Shown here: positions 15,324 through 19,488 of the stretch, one piece after another
How the letters are laid out: every line of letters begins with the position of its first letter
Numbering within the stretch: the first letter of the stretch is position 1
Origin: a virus
IMG/VR virus record: IMGVR_UViG_3300047457_000327
Location: 1-21,100 of that record
Length of the DNA: 21,100 nucleotides
Strand: one strand, 5' to 3'
The notes under the pieces: model-generated
What the model was told of the DNA's origin: nothing
Seen by the model: only the letters and a program-made list of their open reading frames with translations
Database searches by the model: none
Program-made: the position numbers and the translations under genes

Positions 15324-15419
15324 ATGGTGAGCGCGGAGGGACGGTGACCCCACGAGGGGGCCACGATCAACCAGCCCGCACGGAGCCGCGCTTTCGGTCG
15401 ATGCCACGATTCTCACCAT
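15324..15419. other. Nested inverted repeats in the large intergenic region
   Basis: ATGGTGAG (15324-15331) is perfectly matched by CTCACCAT (15412-15419). Inside it GCGCGG (15331-15336) is matched by CCGCGC (15386-15391). Inside that CCCC-ACGA-GGGG (15348-15359) forms a hairpin closed further by GTG/CAC. A separate hairpin with arms CGCAGGG (15474-15480) and CCCTGCG (15493-15499) follows. The region lies between two divergent promoters and is not inside either predicted transcript. It could be a folded RNA from an upstream start, a packaging or origin site, or chance in GC-rich DNA. Confidence 0.4.
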
Positions 15420-15546
15420 TTCGCTGGAGGACTGCCAGCCGCCGCCGTCGTGGAGGAGCGCACCTTTCGGTGGCGCAGGGTAGGGTCTGGTTCCCTGCGT
15501 CTACATCCATGCTCCCCTACCGCGCCGGGAGCGTCTTGCGGCATTG

Positions 15547-15574
15547 TTGCCCCTGGGGGCAGGTTCGCTACAAT
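15547..15574 (+). promoter_or_regulatory. Rightward promoter for a candidate small RNA
   Basis: TTGCCC (15547-15552), a 16-base spacer and TACAAT (15569-15574, 5/6 match) give a plausible sigma70 promoter. An overlapping TTGTTG at 15544 would give 19 bases. The predicted start is near 15581, where the first stem of the candidate RNA begins. Confidence 0.5.
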
Positions 15575-15580
15575 GCGAGC

Positions 15581-15675
15581 GCGATTGGATTAGCAGCCCG
15601 CAGCATAGCGACCAAATCGCCGTGCGACGGGAAACTTTGCAGGCGACCGCAAGTTCTCTTGCGGTCGTTCTGTTT
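15581..15675 (+). ncRNA. Candidate phage small RNA (about 95 nt)
   Basis: The stretch between the promoter at 15547-15574 and the terminator at 15644-15667 has no start codon with a ribosome site and no reading frame of note. Its 5' end can fold: GCGATTGG (15581-15588) pairs with CCAAATCGC (15612-15620) with a single bulged A. A single-stranded linker of about 23 nt follows, then the terminator stem and its T-rich tail. Promoter, 5' stem beginning at the predicted +1, linker and intrinsic terminator is the layout of a trans-acting small RNA. No known RNA family is recognised. This is inference from sequence only. Confidence 0.45.
15644..15675 (+). terminator. Intrinsic terminator of the candidate small RNA
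   Basis: A perfect 10-bp stem (CGACCGCAAG, 15644-15653, with CTTGCGGTCG, 15658-15667) has a TTCT loop and is followed by TTCTGTTT on the plus strand. The minus-strand side is not T-rich, so it acts rightward. Confidence 0.75.
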
Positions 15676-15687
15676 CCTCGCTACATT
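15659..15687 (+). promoter_or_regulatory. Second rightward promoter overlapping the terminator
   Basis: TTGCGG (15659-15664, inside the 3' arm of the terminator stem), a 17-base spacer and TACATT (15682-15687) form a weaker sigma70-like promoter. The -10 context CTCGCTACATTGCC resembles TTCGCTACAATGCG at the first promoter. It would start near 15694. Confidence 0.35.
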
Positions 15688-15711
15688 GCCAACGCAACAA
15701 GCCCCCGGAAC

Positions 15712-15751
15712 GCGCCCCGCGTCGATCAGCCGATCCGCGGGGCGTTTCTTT
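15712..15751 (+). terminator. Second rightward intrinsic terminator
   Basis: CGCCCC-type arm at 15713-15721 pairs with CGCGGGGCG at 15736-15744 (9 bp). A small inner GATC/GATC pairing is possible, and TTTCTTT follows at 15745-15751. It ends any transcript from the second promoter after about 58 nt, and also read-through from the first. The 209 bases from here to the next gene at 15961 show no further element I can support. Confidence 0.65.
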
Positions 15752-15960
15752 GTGCCACACTTGTCCGCACATGTAGCACCTTCGCTCCGTGGAGCAGCAC
15801 GCGGCTTCGCCGGCGTCTGCCCCCTGGCGGCATGCTGTTGCTGCACCAATGGTTGCGCTGCCGGCGGGCGTACCTCGCGGCCTTCTGCGCCGGCCCATGC
15901 GGGTGTTTGGCCTCCGACTGCCGCAGCCCCGCGCCTCCGCACCACTAGGATACCGCGACG

Positions 15961-16530
15961 ATGCCTCGCCACGCCAATCTCCCGTTTCACCTCTACGTCC
16001 ATGTCAACAACGCCGCGCTCGGGCCGACGATGCCAGCCGGCACGACGCGAGCCATCTGGCATGCCGTCTACTGCCGGCCCGGGCAGATCGTCATGGCGCA
16101 CGTCCTGCTCGAGACAGGCGCGGAGTGGTGCGGCGTTCCCCTGCACATGATCGCGTCAGGCCCGGATGCGTTCCGCGCCAAACCGCTCGGAGATCCCGAT
16201 GCTCCCGGCGACCTCCAGCCTTGGGGCGCGATGGGTGACTGCATAGAGGCGGTGCATATGCACTACCTCGAGGGGATGATGGCGACAGGCAGCGGCAAGG
16301 GACCGGGCTTCTGCGGCACCCACACGGGGATCGTCATCGACTGGTCGGACGGCTTCTCGCGCTACCCGCAGGAACACAAGCCGCTCAACCTCATCGAGCG
16401 CAGCGACGGGAAGTACCTGCTGTATCCCAACAACTACGTCCGGCTGCTGGACAAGCACTTCACGAACTGGAAGAAGTACGATCAGCTCCAGCACTACCGC
16501 CGCGGCGACCGCGTGTATTGGGAAGTTTAG
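15961..16530 (+). CDS. Conserved phage protein of unknown function (189 aa)
   Basis: 189 aa, rich in His, Trp, Tyr and Gly. Notable segments are Ala-Ile-Trp-His-Ala-Val-Tyr-Cys-Arg-Pro-Gly, His-Val-Leu-Leu-Glu-Thr-Gly-Ala-Glu-Trp-Cys-Gly-Val-Pro-Leu-His, Trp-Gly-Ala-Met-Gly-Asp, and ASP-type Asp-Gly-Phe-Ser-Arg-Tyr-Pro with His-Lys-Pro-Leu-Asn-Leu. I remember similar strings (WSGLPLHAL, DGFSRYP.QHKPL, PNNR) in unnamed proteins of other podoviruses, so it is probably a conserved family, but this is recall, not a search. The ATG at 15961 has AGGA about 10 bases upstream. It is the only gene in its orientation here and its stop overlaps the stop of the convergent gene by 3 bases. Confidence 0.8.
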   Translation: MPRHANLPFHLYVHVNNAALGPTMPAGTTRAIWHAVYCRPGQIVMAHVLLETGAEWCGVPLHMIASGPDAFRAKPLGDPDAPGDLQPWGAMGDCIEAVHMHYLEGMMATGSGKGPGFCGTHTGIVIDWSDGFSRYPQEHKPLNLIERSDGKYLLYPNNYVRLLDKHFTNWKKYDQLQHYRRGDRVYWEV

Positions 16531-16793
16531 GTTCCACTTCTGCGATATCCGAGCCGCCAGAGCAGCCTCGAGAGATCGCGTGCCGTGGCATCGACTGCCT
16601 GCTCGTCCAGCTCCGGCCGCGAGCAATGCAGCGCCTCGTGGATCACGGTGTCGAGCGTGTCCTGCTCGCCCTGCCATGTGCCGATGCGGATGATCCGCGA
16701 ATCCGCGGTGCCGCCATCCTGCATCGAACCGAAGTCCTTCAGGTTGCCGGAGAACCGAAGCGACCAGTATCGGTTGCCGAGTCGTACCCGCAT
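16527..16793 (-). CDS. Very small HExxH (zinc-metalloprotease-like) protein
   Basis: 88 aa. HEALH at residues 52-56 gives the zinc-binding HExxH pair, and Leu-Asp-Glu-Gln-Ala-Val (Glu64) could supply the third ligand as in gluzincin-like or SprT-like folds. It ends with a helix Arg-Leu-Leu-Trp-Arg-Leu-Gly-Tyr-Arg-Arg. The N-terminal half is two or three beta strands. Similar mini-proteins with a 'HE.LH....LDE..V...A.....LLWRLG.R' pattern occur in phages. At 88 aa it holds only the bare catalytic core, so actual protease activity is uncertain. The ATG at 16793 has AGGAGG four bases upstream. It is the last gene of the leftward four-gene operon. Confidence 0.82.
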   Translation of the reverse strand: MRVRLGNRYWSLRFSGNLKDFGSMQDGGTADSRIIRIGTWQGEQDTLDTVIHEALHCSRPELDEQAVDATARDLSRLLWRLGYRRSGT

Positions 16794-16815
16794 CTGGCCT
16801 CCTGGGAAGGACAGA

Positions 16816-16947
16816 TCACTTGAACCCGCGCTTCATCGCCTTCCACGCAGACGCGCTGACCGTGGACTTCGACTTCGGGCGGCTGGTTCCTGCAGCTCGA
16901 CGTGCGTTGATGTTCGCGTACAGGCCGCGTGCCTTCTTCTTCGCCAT
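16816..16947 (-). CDS. Small basic conserved protein (43 aa)
   Basis: 43 aa from an ATG at 16947 with GAGGAA seven bases upstream; a longer frame from 17292 only overlaps the upstream gene. It starts MAKKKARGLYANINARRAAG, continues Thr-Ser-Arg-Pro-Lys-Ser-Lys-Ser-Thr-Val and ends Trp-Lys-Ala-Met-Lys-Arg-Gly-Phe-Lys. It is extremely basic. The pattern 'MAKK.RGLY.NI.A.R.AG' is one I remember from many phage and bacterial short proteins without function. Nucleic acid binding is plausible from charge. It begins 2 bases after the stop of the 88-aa gene. Confidence 0.8.
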   Translation of the reverse strand: MAKKKARGLYANINARRAAGTSRPKSKSTVSASAWKAMKRGFK

Positions 16948-16949
16948 GT

Positions 16950-17216
16950 TTACTTCCTCGAGGTCTTGCCGCTGCACTTCCACTTCGCACGGGAGAGCCG
17001 CAGCGGGCTGTTGGGATTGCGCGCCGCGGCGGGGTGCGACTTCATCTGCGCGAACGAACGGGCGCAGTACGCATCGCCCTTCGCGGTCCCGGGCTTGATG
17101 CGGTCGCCGCCGCCCTTCGCCTTGCCGGCCTGACCGTAGGACACGGTGTTCTGCCTCCCGGTCTTGGGGTTGCGGACCACCTTCACGAATCGCTTGCCCT
17201 TCGCTGGCGTCGGCAT
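16950..17216 (-). CDS. Basic conserved phage protein (88 aa)
   Basis: 88 aa from an ATG at 17216 with AGGAG six bases upstream. It contains Val-Val-Arg-Asn-Pro-Lys-Thr-Gly-Arg, then Gly-Gln-Ala-Gly-Lys-Ala-Lys, Ile-Lys-Pro-Gly-Thr-Ala-Lys-Gly-Asp-Ala-Tyr-Cys-Ala-Arg-Ser, and Asn-Ser-Pro-Leu-Arg-Leu-Ser-Arg-Ala-Lys-Trp-Lys-Cys-Ser-Gly-Lys. This 'V.NP.TG...TV.YG..GKA..GG.RI.PGT.KGD.YCARS....NSPN.LSR.KWKC.GK' layout is known to me from many phages, without function. Two Cys residues and the basic character are conserved features in that recall. It follows the phosphoesterase by 8 bases. Confidence 0.82.
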   Translation of the reverse strand: MPTPAKGKRFVKVVRNPKTGRQNTVSYGQAGKAKGGGDRIKPGTAKGDAYCARSFAQMKSHPAAARNPNSPLRLSRAKWKCSGKTSRK

Positions 17217-17224
17217 CGTTGCTC

Positions 17225-18181
17225 CTAGTCGGCCATGATGAACTGCGGGACGAGGCCGTAGCGTGTTCGGCCTTCCGCGCTTCGCTTCTCAAGATACAGG
17301 CGCATCCAGATGCCGCCGCCCGATTCTCCCGGTGGCATGCCCTTCATCACTTCCCATCCACCGTACCCGTCGCCGTAGGCATCCTTGTAACTCCCGGTGC
17401 AACAGTGCCACTGGTAGTCCTGCACGATCCGTGTTCCGCCTCGGTCGCAGACCAGGCGTTCTCGATTGATCGGCACGATCCACCTCTTGTGGATGTGGCC
17501 CGTGCATACGACGTCAGCGTCAGGCATGATGGCGGCGTGCCGGCGAACAGACAGCGTTCCATGCGACATCAATGGTGCGCCACCGGCACCGTGGAAGTAC
17601 TTCAGCGCAAGTCCGTATCTCTCGCCGTTGATTCGCGTCCAGAACCTCACCCAACCTCCGTATCCGCCGGGATACACCTTGTGGCCGGACAGCATCGACA
17701 TGCGTTCGCAAACTCGCTCGGTGTAGTCCGTGTCGCAGTTCTTGAGGACGCTGTCCTCGTGGTTTCCCCTTCCGATCACCACGAAGTTCCGCGCATACGG
17801 AGCGTAGAACTCCGATGCGTGGCGGATCACGCTGTCGAGGTAGTCGGGCGCGTCCATGTGTTCCTCGCGCACTCCCTTGCGGGCGCGCCGTGGATCGTGC
17901 CGTCCCTCCATCAAGCAGCCCTGGTCACCCAGGTCAAGTATCCCGGCGCGCTTGGCGACTGCCTCCTCGAGGTGCTTCAGCTCCTGGTCGTGTCTTGCAT
18001 GCGGGTTGTCGTGGTGTCGGTCGCTCGAGAGAAGGAACCACCACTCGTTCGTTCGGCTCGTGCCGAGCAGTTCGACGGTGTGGATGTTGCGCGCTTCCTT
18101 CGTGACCGTCCACGGAAGCGGCGCACTGCCCCCGCGCTGCGGGATGAGCTTGGGTGCGGCTGGCTTGGCCGTCTTGGTCAT
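17225..18181 (-). CDS. Calcineurin-like metallophosphoesterase
   Basis: 318 aa from the ATG at 18181; the frame stays open to 18358, but that part covers the divergent promoter region and has no ribosome site. All motifs of the two-metal phosphoesterase fold are present: Ser-Asp-Arg-His-His-Asp-Asn (Asp54, His56), Leu-Gly-Asp-Gln-Gly (Asp86), Gly-Arg-Gly-Asn-His-Glu (Asn140, His141), His197 in Tyr-Phe-His-Gly and the final Thr-Gly-His-Ile-His (His229, His231). It should hydrolyse a phosphomono- or diester; the substrate is unknown (nucleotides, cyclic nucleotides and DNA ends are all possible). It heads a leftward operon with two basic small proteins and the HExxH protein. Confidence 0.9.
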   Translation of the reverse strand: MTKTAKPAAPKLIPQRGGSAPLPWTVTKEARNIHTVELLGTSRTNEWWFLLSSDRHHDNPHARHDQELKHLEEAVAKRAGILDLGDQGCLMEGRHDPRRARKGVREEHMDAPDYLDSVIRHASEFYAPYARNFVVIGRGNHEDSVLKNCDTDYTERVCERMSMLSGHKVYPGGYGGWVRFWTRINGERYGLALKYFHGAGGAPLMSHGTLSVRRHAAIMPDADVVCTGHIHKRWIVPINRERLVCDRGGTRIVQDYQWHCCTGSYKDAYGDGYGGWEVMKGMPPGESGGGIWMRLYLEKRSAEGRTRYGLVPQFIMAD

Positions 18182-18257
18182 CCTGCCGCAGCGTAGCCCC
18201 GCACAACGGCTTGCAACAATGTCAGAAATATTTGAAGGTTTTTCTAACGGTTCCTCG

Positions 18258-18287
18258 TTGACAGGTCGATATACGCTTCTGTACCCT
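18258..18287 (+). promoter_or_regulatory. Promoter of the rightward methyltransferase operon
   Basis: A full-consensus -35, TTGACA (18258-18263), is followed after 18 bases by TACCCT (18282-18287), a weak -10. The transcript would start near 18294 at the base of the leader hairpin, 49 bases before the first ATG. The weak -10 suggests a need for activation or other modest expression. Confidence 0.45.
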
Positions 18288-18292
18288 GCTGC

Positions 18293-18321
18293 GGCAGACG
18301 AGGCGTGTTGCCGAGTCTGCC
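18293..18321 (+). promoter_or_regulatory. Leader stem-loop or operator ahead of the rightward operon
   Basis: GGCAGAC (18293-18299) pairs with GTCTGCC (18315-18321). An internal GA/GA pair of dinucleotides separates this from a GGC/GCC stem with a GTGTT loop. As RNA the GA/GA would form tandem sheared pairs. The ribosome site GAGGAG (18331-18336) lies 9 bases downstream. As DNA it is an operator-like dyad over the start point. Confidence 0.5.
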
Positions 18322-18342
18322 AAAGCACACGAGGAGAATGCC

Positions 18343-18600
18343 ATGAAGGTGACTGCAACGCTGAAGGATCTGGTGACGAAGCACCCCAACGTCGCGTGCC
18401 GCTGCGAGAACGGCGACGTCCTGCTAGCCGCTGCCCGCGAACTCGGGGATTCCGTTTCCTTCCGGCTCATCAACGCGACCCGCCGTTGCGCCGAAACCGA
18501 CCGCGACAACGAGCATGAGTTCGATGCCGCCGTTGTCGAGCTGATGGACGCCGAGGCCGCGTTCCTGCGCGCACACGAGAACACGGAGGTGACCCTGTGA
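18343..18600 (+). CDS. Hypothetical early protein (85 aa)
   Basis: 85 aa. The ATG at 18343 has GAGGAG at ideal spacing. The N-terminal part reads Thr-Leu-Lys-Asp-Leu-Val-Thr-Lys-His-Pro with two nearby Cys residues; the rest is an acidic helical region (Asp-Ala-Glu-Ala-Ala-Phe-Leu-Arg). No family is recognised. It is the first gene of a five-gene rightward operon in which each gene overlaps the next by 4 bases; its TGA is shared with the GTG of the winged-helix gene. Confidence 0.75.
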   Translation: MKVTATLKDLVTKHPNVACRCENGDVLLAAARELGDSVSFRLINATRRCAETDRDNEHEFDAAVVELMDAEAAFLRAHENTEVTL

Positions 18601-18845
18601 CCCGCGCTGACACCGACACCGGGCTGCGCCGGCTGTATTACTTGCTGTCCGTGCTGCACGTCGGCGACAAGCCCTCGCGCCAGGAACTGGCACGGCGGTG
18701 GAAGGTCACCCCGCGGGCCGTCAGCCACCTGCTCGAGGCCGCGCACGACCGCTATTCCGTCATCATCCGCGACATGGGTGACGGATACGAGATCATCAGC
18801 CCCGGCGTCTTCGACATCAAGCGCGTCAAGGAGGTTTGCCGATGA
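18597..18845 (+). CDS. Winged helix-turn-helix DNA-binding protein (82 aa)
   Basis: 82 aa from a GTG at 18597 that overlaps the previous stop (GTGA). Residues 10-60 read as a winged helix: Leu-Arg-Arg-Leu-Tyr-Tyr-Leu-Leu helix, then Ser-Arg-Gln-Glu-Leu-Ala-Arg-Arg-Trp-Lys-Val-Thr-Pro-Arg-Ala-Val-Ser-His-Leu-Leu as the HTH pair, then Ile-Ile-Arg-Asp-Met-Gly-Asp-Gly-Tyr-Glu-Ile as the wing strands. This matches DeoR/HTH_11-like domains without an effector domain. It is a likely regulator of this or the divergent operon; the dyad at 18293-18321 is a possible target. Confidence 0.8.
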   Translation: MTRADTDTGLRRLYYLLSVLHVGDKPSRQELARRWKVTPRAVSHLLEAAHDRYSVIIRDMGDGYEIISPGVFDIKRVKEVCR

Positions 18846-19147
18846 ACCTCTTCGACGCAGCAGAGGCCGACCGCCGAAAGCAGATCGGGAAGATGCTCGC
18901 GGCCGAGGGCAGGGAACACCTGCTCCACGCAGCCCGCGGGTTCGCCGCCGCCATCGCCTCCGTCCGGGGCGAAGTCACCAGCGACGATGTCGCGGCCATC
19001 ATGGCCGAGAACGAACTGGACTACTCTGACCTCGGAAACGCGGCCGGCAGCGTGTTCGACGGCCACTTCGCATGGACGGGCCGGGTCGTTCCGAGCGCAC
19101 GGCCGGCATCGCACGGTCGCCTGATCCGAGTCTGGAGGCTGGCATGA
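18842..19147 (+). CDS. Hypothetical protein (101 aa) with MNLFDAAEA start
   Basis: 101 aa. The ATG at 18842 overlaps the stop of the winged-helix gene (ATGA), with AGGAGG-type GGAGG about seven bases upstream. It is helical, Ala-rich and charged. The segment Gly-Glu-Val-Thr-Ser-Asp-Asp-Val-Ala-Ala-Ile-Met, then Leu-Gly-Asn-Ala-Ala-Gly-Ser-Val-Phe and Trp-Thr-Gly-Arg near the C-terminus, fits a layout I remember from unnamed phage proteins ('vtaDDv...l......LGna.gaaf....W..tG'), a possible helical domain that associates with replication or nuclease proteins. No function can be given. Confidence 0.8.
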   Translation: MNLFDAAEADRRKQIGKMLAAEGREHLLHAARGFAAAIASVRGEVTSDDVAAIMAENELDYSDLGNAAGSVFDGHFAWTGRVVPSARPASHGRLIRVWRLA

Positions 19148-19488
19148 ACGTCAACGTGAACGTGGAAGTACCCGTGATGTCGGACCTGTTCAAGGACGAG
19201 GCCATTGCCGAGTACGTGTCGAGCAACGACATCGTGGCCGTGTTCGAGGCGCAGTGGGTGCGCGACCACTACGAGAAGCACCACTACCACGGAACGCAGC
19301 AGCACTGGTTCTGGGAGCTGCGCGACACGGTGCTGCTCGAGCTGCGGCTCAACGGCACGGTGCTGCGGCTTGATGCCGACGTCCCGAACGACTTCCCGAT
19401 GCCGGCGATCCTGGCCGCGATGACCACGAAGGCCGTGCGCGACGAGATTGAGTTGGTCGGACCCAAGGCACGGAGGATCGCGTCGTGA
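19144..19488 (+). CDS. Hypothetical protein (114 aa)
   Basis: 114 aa. The ATG at 19144 overlaps the previous stop (ATGA); the frame is open further upstream but that part lies inside the preceding gene. The first residues alternate Asn and Val (MNVNVNVEVPV). A central His-rich patch (Glu-Lys-His-His-Tyr-His-Gly) and a Trp-Phe-Trp-Glu-Leu motif follow, then Leu-Leu-Glu-Leu-Arg-Leu strands. It is acidic overall. No family is recognised. Its TGA overlaps the GTG of the methyltransferase gene. Confidence 0.75.
   Translation: MNVNVNVEVPVMSDLFKDEAIAEYVSSNDIVAVFEAQWVRDHYEKHHYHGTQQHWFWELRDTVLLELRLNGTVLRLDADVPNDFPMPAILAAMTTKAVRDEIELVGPKARRIAS

Noticed and set aside
15590-15898. Minus-strand frame with a Cys-rich patch
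   Set aside because: It runs antisense through both rightward terminators and has no ribosome site; the Cys spacing fits no known motif.
14780-16150. Plus-strand open frame of 456 codons crossing the large intergenic region
   Set aside because: It crosses two strong rightward terminators and part of the 189-aa gene, has no ribosome site, and its product is Arg/Ser/Pro-rich without domain-like structure.
18182-18358. N-terminal extension of the metallophosphoesterase to 18358
   Set aside because: The extension covers the divergent promoter, leader hairpin and start of another gene, and adds no domain.
18219-18518. Frame starting MSEIFEGFSNGS with a Cys cluster (C-x2-C-x6-C-x4-C)
   Set aside because: It resembles a zinc-binding phage protein at first sight, but has no ribosome site, spans the promoter and leader hairpin, and overlaps the first operon gene, after which it becomes Arg-rich nonsense.
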